NCBI GenBank assembly: GCA_947044405.1
Contig: CAMRHE010000207.1
Coordinates: 382,001 to 446,000, forward strand
DNA: 64,000 bases
Direction of reading: 5' to 3'
Source of the DNA: Leptodactylus fallax
Taxonomy: Eukaryota > Chordata > Amphibia > Anura > Leptodactylidae
This document shows positions 32,335 through 43,758 of the stretch, piece after piece. The notes beneath the pieces were generated by a model. The model was not told where the DNA came from. It searched no databases and saw nothing but the letters and a program-made list of their open reading frames with translations. The number at the start of each line of letters is the position of its first letter. Position 1 is the stretch's first letter. The translations under genes and the position numbers were made by a program.

Positions 32335-33020
32335 TAGGACAGTGCTAAATGTTCTGTACTTCTTTTTATCTGGGCAAGGATGTACTACTCCTATGGATAC
32401 CAGGTGACCCATTGGAGGCAATCCAGAGGATGGTAGTAGTAGCCAAAATTCTCAACCATTTTCTCCAGCCCACCTCCTGAGTTGGTGCAATGCTGAGGGG
32501 GCCTGCAGGATGGTGGTGGTGGTTTTCCTCAAAGTGCTTAAAGTAGAGGTGGTTTTCAGTCTCAATGAGTCAGCTGTGAACTTTACTGTGAATGATGCAA
32601 CAGCAAACCAAAGAGTTTCCAGAATAGTGCTGTTCACAATGGGAGTTCGACCCTTCTTCTGTCTCTCGTGAGGGAAGCAAGGTCAATATTCTGAGACTCG
32701 GGATAACCTCAGATTCTCCTCAACAATAGCACCTGTACTTCTCCCCTCTCAAGGCTAGCAACAATATCTTCCCTGTTTCAGGGCTGCATCAAGTCTCACA
32801 TGAGCTTAGGCTGTCTTTTTTCTCTAGCAGACCTTGGTCCATTCATCTGCTTTACTCTGTGGCTTAGGGAAGACTCAAGCACAGAGATTTATAATCCCAA
32901 CCAACCGTAATTTCGACTGGACCATAGCTGCCCCAATAAGAGGGGTGTTTTCCCATCCCCAGTAAAACAGCCCTTACAAGGCAAAGCATACATGGAAGCA
33001 TTAAAACTATATACATGTGA
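32335..33020. other. Unassigned DNA
   Basis: No recognised repeat or gene. GGTGGTGGTGG-like short runs at 32511-32525 are trivial. Confidence 0.4.
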
Positions 33021-33022
33021 CA

Positions 33023-33284
33023 CTTGTGCAACTCCTTTACAGGGAATGTAGCCTTTGTTTTTATTCACCTCTCATTTACATCACAAACAGGATGAGCTAT
33101 GAGACTGCTGTAAAGCATATCACTAAATGCTGGTGACAGAGCAAAGGAAAAGCTCAGACAAGATGGAGGCCCCATAATCATGAGCAGAAAACGAAATAAA
33201 CAACAGATTAGAAAGAATTATATATTTCACTTGTTTTAATGAATAAAAACGAAGGATACATTCCCTGTAAAGGAGTTGCACAAG
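33023..33284. mobile_element. Foldback MITE with 45-bp terminal inverted repeats
   Basis: 33023-33067 and 33240-33284 are inverse over 45 bp with two mismatches: CTTGTGCAACTCCTTTACAG then GGAATGTAGCCTTTGTTTTT then ATTCA. It is not flanked by TTAA or TA, so it belongs to a different group from its neighbours. The interior AGATGGAGGCCCCATAATCA is also found in broadly similar form (ATGAGGCTGCCATCTTG) near 50.5 kb. Confidence 0.75.
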
Positions 33285-33787
33285 GTTAAAAAAACATGGC
33301 TGCTTTCTTCTTTACACAGTCATTGTGCCTGGTATTAGAGATCAGTTGTGTTTCTCATATTCCGTACATCCCCATTACACATATAACATCTATTTACTTC
33401 AGTGGAATCCAAAGGCAGAGAAATTGCTAAATTAATTTGTAAATGGGACAAAACAATCTTGTAATTTCTACGAGGGAATCAACTTCTGTAAATATAATTC
33501 TTTACTCAGGGTATGTACACATTGTACTGATATGCTTCAAACTTTTCGCAGAGGGTTTGCTGGAGATTTAATACAATGTATCTCAGAGGGCAAAATCCAC
33601 AGTTAAAGCCACAGCATAAATGACAAATTAAAATAAAATTTTCACAATTTTGCATATCTTTAGTGTGGTATAAGGATGAGATTTTCTTAAATGTCAACCC
33701 ACGTTGCTGCTTCTGTAAGCACTGCAGGTTTTTTTTTCCAATGGAAAATCTGCAGTGTATACATGCTATGTAGACTTCCCCATTTAA

Positions 33788-34173
33788 GGGGTTGTTTAGG
33801 AATATTTTAATGGCCTATCCTTAGAATAGATCAGAAATGTGTGATTGGTGGGGAGCCAACAGCTAAACCCCGCACAAATCAGCTTTTCGGGGATACAAGC
33901 AGCCCCTGTACCATACAGTGCACAGAGCTGGAAGCAGATAGCTCCCTGCCCATTATAGTGGCTGGGTACCATTACTGGAGCTCAGCTCCTATTGAAGTCA
34001 ACTGAAGCCGCAGTAATGCAACTGGGCCACTGTACAGTGTATGGAGCTGTCTGCTTCTGGCTCTGTTTTCAGTGGTACAGCTGATCCTTTCGGGGCCAGC
34101 TGTTGGCCCCCCACTGATCAGATATTTATGTCCTATCTTTAGAATAAAAAAAAAAAAAATCATGGACAACCCT
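33788..34173. mobile_element. Palindromic TTAA MITE, 386 bp
   Basis: TTAA at 33784-33787 and 34174-34177. The left GGGGTTGTTTAGGAATATTT pairs with the right ATCATGGACAACCCT. The inner GGCCTATCCTTAGAATAGAT has its partner TGTCCTATCTTTAGAATAAA. An A run (about 34146-34159) interrupts the right arm. Confidence 0.7.
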
Positions 34174-34519
34174 TTAAAGAGTCAGTCATTACAAAACAAT
34201 TTTTATCATTGGGGTCTGAGTCGAAGTTTCCAGCTAAGTATTGTAACCCTTTGGTTTTGGTCAGTTCATCCTGGGAGAGCTAAGTTGAATGGTGTTCGGG
34301 CTCATGGAAGTTCTGTGCGCTGTACAACACTAACCCCACCTCTCCCAATACTGGTCGATCAAGCGTCTACCACTACATTTGATATAAGATATATATTATT
34401 TATTGTGATATTGGGATTTATATAGTTGATATATGGCTTCCATATTTGTTTATCTCTGTATTTATTCACCATCACTATATGTTTGTTCCAATATTTTTTT
34501 TTTCTTGTTGTATATATGT

Positions 34520-34600
34520 TGTTACATTGGACCTGATGAAAGTTGCAGTTTGCTCCTGAAACACTTTGTCCTAATAAAGTTGCCGGCTTTCATATTTGAT
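34520..34600 (+). repeat. Dispersed 'CCTGATGAA...AATAAAG' module
   Basis: TTGGACCTGATGAAAGTTGC, then GAAACACTTTGTCCTAATAA. Same module as the minus-strand one at 3.07-3.17 kb. Sequence around it (34290-34690) may be part of the same unnamed repeat. Confidence 0.3.
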
Positions 34601-34725
34601 TCCACTGAAACCAGTTTTGCTTAACCCACTACACACCCCTACATTTGGGCGACTGCGGAGGTTTCAGGACATTGACCCCCCCACTGAACATTGTATAGCT
34701 CTAAAGTCATAGTCACCATATAAGC

Positions 34726-34825
34726 TAGTGATCAGCAACCTGTGTTACAAAACTACAACTCTCAGAATGCATGCTGGGAGTTGTAGTCTATCAACAGCTG
34801 GAAAGTCACAGGCTGGAGACTACTG
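34726..34825. mobile_element. Tiny palindromic hAT-like MITE, ~100 bp
   Basis: CTACAACTCTCAGAATGCAT and ATGCTGGGAGTTGTAG form the central hairpin, flanked by TGATCAGCAACCTGTG and CACAGGCTGGAGACTAC. This is a familiar hairpin in frog genomes. Target duplication not found. Confidence 0.45.
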
Positions 34826-34829
34826 CTTT

Positions 34830-35786
34830 AGACTACTCAGTGCACTGTGGCGGATTCTGTAGAAATCTCTGGATTTCCCTCCGCTCCTTAACCATCTTCT
34901 ATTATATTTTATATTTTATTCGAGAATCTTTTTCTCTCTATCACTTCAGTCTATAACTACTTGAATTCATTAGAAAGTCTTTTTTACTTTGGTGTTGTCC
35001 TCTACCTTATGTCACACCCTCGCTCAACCCTCTCCTTGCCTACACAGCTTCTCTATCCCATCATCTCTCTAGTGATTGGACTTTTGATGTAGAAAGTTTG
35101 GGGCCTGGGAGTGTTTTTTTTCTCTTTTGAAAGGTGAAAATGACATTTCCCTCCGGGGAATTACAGTGAATTTCCAATCGAGTACCTGAAAATGAAAGGG
35201 AGAAAGAGGAGTGATTAAATCCAGCAATATAACTTGGCCCAAGGTGACCCCTGACTCTAGATCAAAGGCATCTAAGGAACGGGCTCTAGTTTTCAATCTC
35301 CATTGGAAATGTCTGAGCGAGAACTCATGCATGGGAGTTAGATGTAGGGACCAAATTATTCAGGAAGGGAGTATGTTGGCTTACATTGGCTACATTAACT
35401 ATTAAATGGAAGCAGTTCTTTATCCCAGTCTTGTGTTATCATACGTAGAGCAACACAATCACTTTCAGATTTGCATCGCTTTTGACAGCACGCATTTCAC
35501 AGATCGTAAATGCCAAACATAACAGATATTCCTAGTTCCCAGCAATGAGCAATTTGTCAATCACATGTAGGAGATAAGTGAATACTTCATAGCAATTTTT
35601 ATAATTTACATGTCCTGAACAATTTTCTCAGAATAGAATTTGGGTTATTTCACCAGTTTCAGAAAATGTTGTATTCTTCAGCTTCATCGTGTTCATGGTT
35701 ATTGTTATTCTAAATAATAAATTATTACAATTTATCAGTGATAACCCCCCGATTAGACTGTGGCTAGAGCGGTGAGGGTCTATCGG

Positions 35787-35822
<36 letters not shown>

Positions 35823-36885
35823 CCTACCTATCTATATTCATGGATTCCTTATGGTGTGAACAGCATTAGGTTTCTATGGACCTACAATTTGTAACTTGTT
35901 CATATATTTATGGGCTAAATAATGAGGTTCTACTGGATATTTATTGGCAGGTCTGTTACAATTCTGTGCTATTTGAGAGTACGATACACAATACAATGCA
36001 TAATTTCCCAAACATGCAGATACTTCCATGGCCAGATAATACATCTATCTAGGCTAGTAATTGGGTTCCTCCTTTCACTATTAGAAAGGTATTAATTTAT
36101 TATAATTTATTTTAAGTATTGTATGTGGGTAGCCTGACACTTTGCCAAAAATGTTTGGAAATGCCACAAAGAAGAATACACATATTTTAGACAATTTGAA
36201 GCTGAAAATAGAAAAAAATAACTACAGTCTGCAATGGGCAGTGGGTTGTGTCACTAAGAGCCACTTCCAAGGGCATTGCCCAAGTGCCCTCCCTTCCCTG
36301 GATAATCGCCCTTTAAACTGGGGCTTCGCGGCAAGGAGACCACCAGGAGTGGTCCTGGTATTGGTGACAGATGACTAGGCAGGTCAGGGACTATGGTGAA
36401 GCACAAAGATTCAGAATATTCAGGTAAATGTAGAGTGTGAATGCAGACTAAAATCAGATCAGACAGCATACATGCACAGTTCAGCATACTAATGAACACA
36501 TTTAAAGAAACAGGAGCACACACAGAGGTAACCAGGTGGCTAGGTCTACTAGGAACATGAGTACGCAGCAAGGACAGAATTTGTGTCCATGTTGACTTGA
36601 CGCTTTTTTTATGTAGTACTGGAGCATCATTCCAGAGGTGTTACTTCAAGCTCTGAGGATAGTGCATTTCAGCAGTCTTCATCTAGGGTAATACATTGTG
36701 TCGAGGCTGGTGCCATCCCAGTGTTGGAGGCTATAAAGGGCTTGTATCTCTAAATAGTGGTGACATTTTTTTTTTTACCAAAGCTGCCCTGTATCCCTAG
36801 GATGTTACATAGAGTAGCTGAATGGGAGGGAATAGGTTCTCATTATTTTGGGAGTGCAGGTATACGATTATTTAGACCTCTGATT
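34830..36885. other. Mostly unassigned DNA, 2 kb
   Basis: Holds a tetranucleotide microsatellite (35780-35836) and otherwise no recognised element. Open frames on both strands at 36142-36571 overlap each other and show no motif. Confidence 0.4.
35780..35836. repeat. (CTAT)n microsatellite
   Basis: About 13-14 CTAT units, near-perfect except for ACCTACC variants at the right edge. Confidence 0.96.
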
Positions 36886-36891
36886 CCTTAA

Positions 36892-37329
36892 AGGGGTTTT
36901 CCCATTACAGATATTTAGGGCATATCCACAGGATATGTTCTAAATGCCTGATAGATGTGGGTCCCACCTTTGGGACCCAAACCTATCCTTAAATAACCCC
37001 CATCCCCAAGGTTACATCCCATGACTCTACCTCAGTGCAACCTTGCTGACACTGAAAACCAGACTGTCCTTCATGGTCAGACTTTACAGCATTCTGAACT
37101 ATCAAAGTAAATGGCAGTGTAGAGATGTGAGCTATGTTGTTTCAGTAACTCCCAATCACTTCTATGGGAGTTGCAGAAACAGCATAGTTCAGAGAGCTCT
37201 TCTGTTTCTGTAAAGCCCGACCATCAGAGTCGAGGGAGGGAAACCGGTGGGTGGGGGGGGGGGGTTAATTTTAGAGATAAGGTAGATGACAGGTAAAAAT
37301 AGGTAAATGTCTTTAATGGGGAAACCCCT
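36892..37329. mobile_element. TTAA MITE, 438 bp, both targets intact
   Basis: TTAA at 36888-36891 and 37330-37333. The ends AGGGGTTTTCCCATTA and TAATGGGGAAACCCCT are near-perfect inverses. The centre has CAAAGTAAATGGCAG and GAACTATC/GATAGTTC-like inverted parts and a run of G (about 37251-37264). A reversed relative lies at 44406-44700. Confidence 0.82.
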
Positions 37330-37370
37330 TTAAGACTGCGTTGAGTGCCACAAAACTGTCCTTCTGCCTT

Positions 37371-37536
37371 AGGCCTTATTCGCACTTCAGTGTTTTGCAC
37401 CAGTGTTTATAAACACAAACCAGGAATGATGACTACATAGAGAAAAGGTATAATGTAAAGATCTACATTTCTTCTGTATTTTTGACCTGCTCCTGGTTTT
37501 AGCTTACACACATTGAAGACATGTGAATAAGGCCAT
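37371..37536. mobile_element. MITE, 'TTAGGCCTTATTC' ends
   Basis: TTAGGCCTTATTCGCACTTC at the left and GACATGTGAATAAGGCCATA at the right are inverted. Middle: AACCAGGAATGATG / CTCCTGGTTTTAGC. Short and decayed. 37540-38261 has no recognised content except a MITE right end (GACAGGTTCCCTTTAA, 38169-38184). Confidence 0.45.
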
Positions 37537-38261
37537 AAAAGAGAAGCTGCATTACATACAGTATTAGTTCTGGAAATGCTAATGATCTAAAGAACAAGAA
37601 CTGTAATTAAAACTGTATTGAATTAAAATTTCATTTCATGGCCAGCAGATGGGTGAGGAGACATTTCTATCAAATATTCTAGTCGTATTCACGTCTACAC
37701 TCCGAGAAAGAATATGGAAATATAAAAAGATCCGCAGTGACCACACTTGCAGTTTTTTCCCCATTATGGGCAGAGAGATGTACATATTACTATAAGCTTG
37801 AGCCCTTGTATTTTAATATGTAAATATCTATATGATATTGTATTATTGATTGGTTAACAATGTGATTTTACCTGTTCAAAATCACTTTGGCAGTGATATT
37901 GGTGTCTTTATTTCTATATATAAAAGATACAAAGCAGAATCCTGGGACTACATTAATTACCACTAATGGCCTATCCAATATATATAGAATATTTCCTTCC
38001 CTAGCATGGCAGAGCAGGGCGAAGAGGAGTGGAAGAGTACTTGCCAGCCATTGGACACAGCTCTAGTTCTCGCAACACAGTATCATTTTGGAGTAAAACA
38101 TAGCACTTTATAATATGGGAGCCTGTCAGTATTTCATGCCGCCCATGATTCAGGCATCAGGAAATTGCTGACAGGTTCCCTTTAATATTTGCATGGAACC
38201 TTAGAATAGTAAAATGAGATATTTCACCAGCAGCTCATCTACTGTATATGTAATACAAGTA

Positions 38262-38405
38262 TAGATGAGTGAACCAATTCTTAATAGCTTGTTACAAATT
38301 TTCCCAAAATTTCAGGTTAGGCTGAACCAGAGATTTTTGGGGTTGGCCAGCCACAAATTATTATTATACTCTGGGGTCTAAGAGTATAATAAGCGGAGGC
38401 CCAGG
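38262..38405. mobile_element. hAT-type element, truncated by microsatellite
   Basis: TAGATGAGTGAACCAATTC starts it, then ATTATTATACTCTGGGGTC and GGCGGAGGCCCAGGG-like sequence, i.e. the left end plus the left hairpin of the module in the 10-kb element. The rest is missing; 78 bp downstream the TA microsatellite starts. Confidence 0.5.
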
Positions 38406-38480
38406 GCGCTCTTTTGTGGGCATATGTTCTATATTCTGCCTTAAGAAACTATAGTACATGCATATGTGTGTCTATCTATC

Positions 38481-38596
<116 letters not shown>

Positions 38597-38599
38597 ATA

Positions 38600-39420
38600 G
38601 CGCAATGGTAGAATCACTATTAGTATAAGGTACAGCCATGTCAGACTAGAGAACTATACACAGACACAGATTGTACCCTTATATTAAGAACCAATTCACA
38701 TCTTCACATGATGTCTCTTATGAAGTACAGGGTTTAAACTAAGTCCTATATAATCCAGAAAAAATATCTTCTTCTACCCTCACTGACAAGCAATGAGCAA
38801 GAGCAGAGAAGTAACAGACAGCTCTGCTCCTTATCTGCGAGAAGAGCTGCAGGAAATTTTATCATTAGAAATGTATTTATGAGGTTTCGGCACTGTCTGT
38901 AGAACATCCGGAGGTGAGAGATGGCAAAGAATAATCTAAGAAGTTATTTGTCACTTTCCAAAGTTTAAAGAGAACTGGGAGGGGAAGACATAGACTTTAT
39001 GTATTCAAGCGACATAAGGAGCAGATAAAAGGAAGGTTGTCACAGACCACTTTGAGGTTATTGTAAATGTCATGCTCTTGTAAATGTCAGCATACATGTT
39101 GACCAAAAACTTTATGAAAAAATTTTGGAACTGTCAAGAAGCTCTTCATGTATGATAGAGATATATATGTACATTTACAAGGAACACTTTAGAGTCTAAT
39201 GTTAGTCTTGCTGTATGATTTATGGAGGAAAATCAATAAAAGAGAAAAAGTCTGGTGAAAGTTTTAGGGAAAAATATCTCTTGTGATTTGTGCGTAGCCA
39301 AGCCCCAGATAAAATTATTCAAACAACTGGTTTTACCCTTCTCAAATTGACGATGTTCTCCTTGTTTCAATGGGCTCAACGTGAAGAGTTATCTGCTTAT
39401 TGGCTGCTCATTCTGTATAA
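38600..39420. other. Unassigned DNA
   Basis: No recognised repeat or exon. Ends at the TTAA (39421-39424) used by the next element. Confidence 0.4.
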
Positions 39421-39424
39421 TTAA

Positions 39425-40272
39425 AGGGTTTTTCCATTATAGACATTAAAGGGGTATTCCCACGAACATAACCATTTTTACATTTGTAGATAAATAAAAG
39501 TTAAACATTTTTGCAAATAAGTAATTCAACATTTTGCAGGGTTTTAAAGATTTTCTCTAAATATCTTGTGGTGACAGTCTTGTTGTTGTCTTGATCGGTT
39601 GCCTGCGGATATGACCATGAATGCAGGAATTTTCTAAGCTCAGAAAATCAGCCATGATGTCCTTATTGTGGACCAGGTTATCTTCTGATACATGTGGTGC
39701 ACCTGCCTGATAACCCAGCTATAATACGAAAATCATGGCTGGGTTTTTGATACGTTCCAGACCATAGAAATTTTCTGCATTCATGGTTGTATCTATTGGC
39801 AACCGATCAAGACAACAGACTGTCACCACTAAGATAGTTAGAGAAAATCTTTAAAACCCTGCAGAATTTTTTAACTACTTACATTTACAAAAATGTTTAA
39901 CTTTTAATTTTCTACCAATATAGATATGGTTATGTTCATGAGAATACCCCTTTAATTCCCTATCTATAGGATAGTGGGTAAGTGACTGCTTGCTGGGGAT
40001 CTGAACCCCTGAGATTTTCAGATATCAAGGGAATCTCAAGTATACCTGAACACTCCATGTGAATGGAGCAGTGGTGTGCATGTATGTCCATTGCTTCATT
40101 CACTTCTATGAGAGTTCTGGAACAGCTATCACTGGCAGTTCCATAGAAGTGAATGGAGCAAGCATGTACCCCACTGCTCTATTCCCATGGGACACACTTG
40201 CAGACCCCAGACTTGTGATTGTTGGGCATCCCTGTGAATAGGGGAATACATTTTGTTAGTCAGAAAACCCCT
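39425..40272. mobile_element. TTAA MITE (outer) split by another TTAA MITE
   Basis: TTAA at 39421-39424 and 40273-40276. The left end AGGGTTTTTCCATTATAG pairs with the right end GTCAGAAAACCCCT. The body from 39956 on has TATCTATAGGATAGTGGG and the palindromic pair CATTCACTTCTATGAGAGTT / CATAGAAGTGAATGGAGC. Removing the inner element and one TTAA gives a continuous outer sequence (…TAGACA-TTAA-TTCCCTATC…). Confidence 0.75.
39450..39951. mobile_element. Near-perfect 502-bp palindromic TTAA MITE (inner)
   Basis: TTAA at 39446-39449 and 39952-39955. Its arms pair over most of their length: AGGGGTATTCCCACGAACAT / ATGTTCATGAGAATACCCCT, GCAGGGTTTTAAAGATTTTC / GAAAATCTTTAAAACCCTGC, GTCTTGATCGGTTGCC / GGCAACCGATCAAGAC. 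Little divergence between the arms suggests a fairly recent insertion. Confidence 0.9.
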
Positions 40273-40276
40273 TTAA

Positions 40277-40955
40277 ATTGCCTTGACACGGTTCAAGATG
40301 GCAGCATAACTATAGAGCAGTAACTTATCACCATGATTACTAGCAACAACAGTAGTTATATCTAGAAATGTGTGTAGTTATGTCTAGAAATATACGTTGA
40401 GAAAAGTGTGGCTAGTTATGTATGTCTTGAGACTAGCAGGTTTTTAAAATAACATGATTTTTAAATACTCTGTCTTGAGATGTCTACAATATAAGTGTCC
40501 ACATGTGGCCACCCAATGCGTGTGTTGTGACTTGCAGTAAGTTGTGATATTTTATAAATTGGTGTAGAATGAGAAATCAAAGTCTTCACAAAATTTGAGA
40601 TAAGATAATAGTGGAAACATCTGTAATTCCAAATCAGGAGCTAACCTAGTGGTTAGCTAGCCTTGCTATGACTTTGTCCAAACAATACTCCCCCCACCCC
40701 TCCCATATTGGGCACTGTATTACAACCAACCATGGAAAAAGAAGGAGGAAACAAAACAAAGTAGTGAGCCTAACTGAGCAATTCTCAGTGTCTACTTGTA
40801 CGTTCCTTAGCTTTCTGCCTTTGCTTTACCGGCCCAGCAAGGAACATGGACTGCAGCTTCCTCTGCCACGTACCTGGTGTTGGTTAATTCTTAAAAGTGG
40901 GCTAAAATTCTTAAACCATGACCATCTACTTTGTCTAAATTCCTACATTAAAGCA
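40277..40955. other. Unassigned DNA
   Basis: A short tandem at 40357-40393 (TAGTTATATCTAGAAAT twice) is the only structure. An open frame from 40668 enters the LTR downstream and is not a gene. Confidence 0.4.
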
Positions 40956-40959
40956 TTAA

Positions 40960-42263
40960 AGAGGACCTTTTGCCGCAACCCAGTTGCAGGAGATCGGAGG
41001 ATGGGAGTAGTAGTGGCGGATGCTGAGCCACCTAGCAGGCCGAGCACGCTCCCAAACAGCTCCAGTCCTATTCCTAGGCCGGACAAAGTCGAGGGGGGTC
41101 CTGCAGCACTACCGGATGGTGGTGGTAGTAGTTCTTTCCCCCGGGGCACTTCCAGTTGAAGAGGGGGACCTCTCCTACCTGAGCCGGTGTGGTGTTGGTC
41201 GGAAGAGCCCTGATGGTGAAGCAGGCACGACTCAGGAGTCAGCGTTGCAGGTAAACCAAACAGAAGTTTATTAAGGCAACTTGAACAGAGGGTTAACAGC
41301 AGCTTCCAGATGGGGGTAGTAGTCCTGCAGTGTCCTACCCCAGCCTTGGTTCTAGGAGGGCGCCCAAAGGTGGTATAGGCTCCACAGGATGGCTTCCTCT
41401 ACTCCACCTCTGTACCTCTCCCAGGCAATACTCTGGGGATAGAGTTACAGGGAGGCCCGAATACGACTCTCCTGTCAGGGTCCTCTCCTGCTCCTCCTGG
41501 CACTGCATCGAATTGAATCAGCCTCTTGTAAAACGTTACTCCCTTGCTCTGGGCTGTCTTTAGATGAGCCTGGGGCTGATGTTATCCCTCCTGAGGCTGT
41601 GGTAGCGGCGGTTGGCCTTCAGTCCAGTCTGGTGGCAGGTCAGCTCTGCACACCTTGTATGGCTTGCTGCATGCACTGAACTAACTTTCAAACGTCGCCG
41701 GGGAGATTATATCTCCTCACAACCCCCACCCAGTGCCTGTGATAGGCCAGGGCTGAACCAAGCTGGGTCTGAACACTGCAGGGGGAAACATATAAGGGAA
41801 AATCTGCACACAATTACACTTAACACAGAACAAAACTTACAGACATAAAACCCAGAGGCACACAAGACAAACACATAAAAGCAGTAGCACTCTGGGATGC
41901 TGCACTTTCACCACCTCCACCAACCCTTTGCATCTTTCGATTGGTGCCCCTCCACTGATTCCAGCACAATTGAAATTTTTCTTTAGCCCCCACTGTTGCT
42001 GAGCAATCATTACTGTTCATTACAGCACCCAATATGCTAATTAGGCTCTGTCAGGTGGGCAGTCCTGGACTGTATTCTCCAGCAAGGTACCGCCCACCTG
42101 ACATCAGAGATCCTAACTAACATATTGGTCACTGAAACTAACAGAGATTGCTCAGGAATGGTGTGGGCTAAAGAAAAAATACCAACTGAGCTAGAATCAG
42201 TGGAGTGGCACTAATGGAAGGATGCAAAGAGTTGGAATTGGTGGAGGTGGTAAAATGTCCTCT
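40960..42263. mobile_element. TTAA MITE, AGAGGACCTTT family, split by an LTR
   Basis: TTAA at 40956-40959 and 42264-42267. Left piece AGAGGACCTTT (40960-40970), right piece from CTTTCACCACCTCCACC (41905) to AAAATGTCCTCT (42263). Removing 40971-41904 and one CTTT restores the tip seen in the copy at 19844. The inner blocks CCACTGATTCCAGCAC / AGAATCAGTGGAGTGG and CAGGTGGGCAGT / CCGCCCACCTG pair. Confidence 0.75.
40971..41904 (-). mobile_element. Solo LTR-like insertion, 934 bp
   Basis: It starts TGCCGCAACCC and ends GGGATGCTGCA (TG...CA), with a 4-bp duplication CTTT at 40967-40970 and 41905-41908, so it is an insertion with LTR-type ends. Minus orientation is inferred: there an AATAAA signal lies at 41267-41272 (about 630 bp in) and a TATA-like CTTATATG at about 41790-41797. 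The 4-bp duplication fits Gypsy or gamma-type retroelements. No internal gene or second LTR is seen. Family unknown. Confidence 0.6.
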
Positions 42264-42267
42264 TTAA

Positions 42268-42558
42268 AGGAGTTGCCTGTGGAGTTAAAATTACCTTAAT
42301 TCATCTGGGAGATTCTTGATGATGGACCTGAGGGTTCCAGTCTGGTCCTGACCCCCAGCTTTACTGTAGTCAGCAAGCCCCCATAGCATAGGTTATTACC
42401 TGTGAGATCAGGGGTGGATAGAGGGGGCGGAGTGACCCGGGGTTAAAAGCTGGTTCCAATCGCATAACCCAGGTGTTGGAAAAAGGCGAAACCCTCGGGG
42501 CCATCATCCAGAATCCACCGGGTGAATAAAGGTCATTTTAACTCCCCAGACAACCACT
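42268..42558. mobile_element. TTAA MITE abutting the previous one
   Basis: It uses the TTAA at 42264-42267 as left flank and has TTAA at 42559-42562 as right flank. The ends AGGAGTTGCCTGTGGAGTTA and (reversed) AGTGGTTGTCTGGGGAGTTA match, continuing AAATTACCTT / AAATGACCTT. 291 bp. Confidence 0.75.
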
Positions 42559-42562
42559 TTAA

Positions 42563-43616
42563 GTATGAAGAACATCTGAAGAAGCAAAAATCTTTCTCAC
42601 ACTGTATTTTTATAGTCCCAATAGATCCTGACAACACTGCTAGTATAACTATCAGCCCGCGAGTCTCTAAACAGGTGAATATTCGGCTCGGCTTATAAGT
42701 ATTCATGCCGTAAAGTAAACAAAACTATACGTCACGTTTGAGGCACAATTACTTGTTTCTCTCTTGTATTTCTCAATTATTGCCTTTAAATATTTTATGC
42801 TTTGAACATAAAATAAATACAATATAATTAAAAAGTAGATAAAGGAAACCACAGCTAGTAATGTTCCTAATAATTCTTAGCATGCAGCGAAAGAACCTAA
42901 ATATTTTCAGTGCATCCATGCATAGCTGCTAAAGACATCACAGAGCTGTGGAACGGTACGTCTTACTTTCTGACACTTCATCTGGCTTTTTAATTCCTGT
43001 TATATTTATAAGATAATAAAAAATCTATTTTTGTTAGTGCCGAGCCTGTTGTGCTGTGCTTTGGGTGATATTCTCATTATAAAACACTGTGGATGTTCGT
43101 TTTTTTGGCACGGCAGCTGACATACTTCCTTTTCTTGGCATATGCTGCACTCATTTGAGATTGTGATATATTTTAATAGGCCAACAAGAGACTTCTTGAA
43201 GTAACTATTTGGAAGTAGTTGGGTATCACCAGTCTCTTCTTCATGCTTAATGTAGCAGCACAGATGGATAGCAGCATATGTTAGATGGACAGAATTGTGC
43301 TTAATAATGATGTAGGCTGCGTTGTCAATGGTAAGTATCGGGTGGTCAATGTCTTTTAGATTCTGAGAACATAAAATACACATTTAATATGTACAACGAG
43401 ATTATCAACTGGCATAAATATTCATTATAATAATTACAACCTAGCAAAGTCTGATCTGATCGTGCTGATACTTCAATCCTTCAATCTTTTCATGCCTGGA
43501 AGGAAGAGACGGCAATCGCCAGAGGAAGATTCTAGTCCACTAATTATATTTTTAGGGTTAAAGTTAAGCACTACTTGCATAAAACACAATGAGATTGGAC
43601 AGTACTTTACTCTATC
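42563..43616. other. Unassigned DNA with candidate exon
   Basis: No transposon is recognised in this 1-kb stretch. It includes the minus-strand open segment 43006-43362 described separately and a short acceptor-led segment at 43441-43495. Confidence 0.4.
43006..43362 (-). other. Candidate 3' exon, unverified
   Basis: On the minus strand an acceptor-like tract (GTGTATTTTATGTTCTCAG) is followed by 118 open codons and a TAA at 43006-43008. The peptide starts NLKDIDHPILTIDN and has a Cys/His cluster: ECSICQEKE, CQLPCQKNEHPQC. About 58% of codons begin with a purine, as in real coding DNA. Against it: no family recognised, weak pyrimidine tract, and frames of this length arise by chance in 64 kb of AT-rich DNA. 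No poly(A) signal context is proven. Confidence 0.22.
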
Positions 43617-43750
43617 AGGGGCTTAACTATATGAGTGCCAAGGTTCTCAGATGCTTAGGGGGCCCAATGTGGTTCAAGTGCCAATACATAAATTAGAACA
43701 TGAGACTTAATGGTCCCAATTACAGATTTTGCATTGAGGCCCAGTTGTTT
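43617..43750. mobile_element. Short MITE, CAGGGGCTTAAC end
   Basis: The left CAGGGGCTTAACTATATGAG and the right GATTTTGCATTGAGGCCCAG both match parts of the family seen at 63906 (AGAGGCATAACTTG, CCCAGTGCAAAATC). Confidence 0.4.
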
Positions 43751-43758
43751 TATATTAA

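Noticed and set aside
40668..41159. 163-residue plus-strand open frame
   Set aside because: It runs across the boundary of a MITE and the LTR-type insertion, so it cannot be an old gene.
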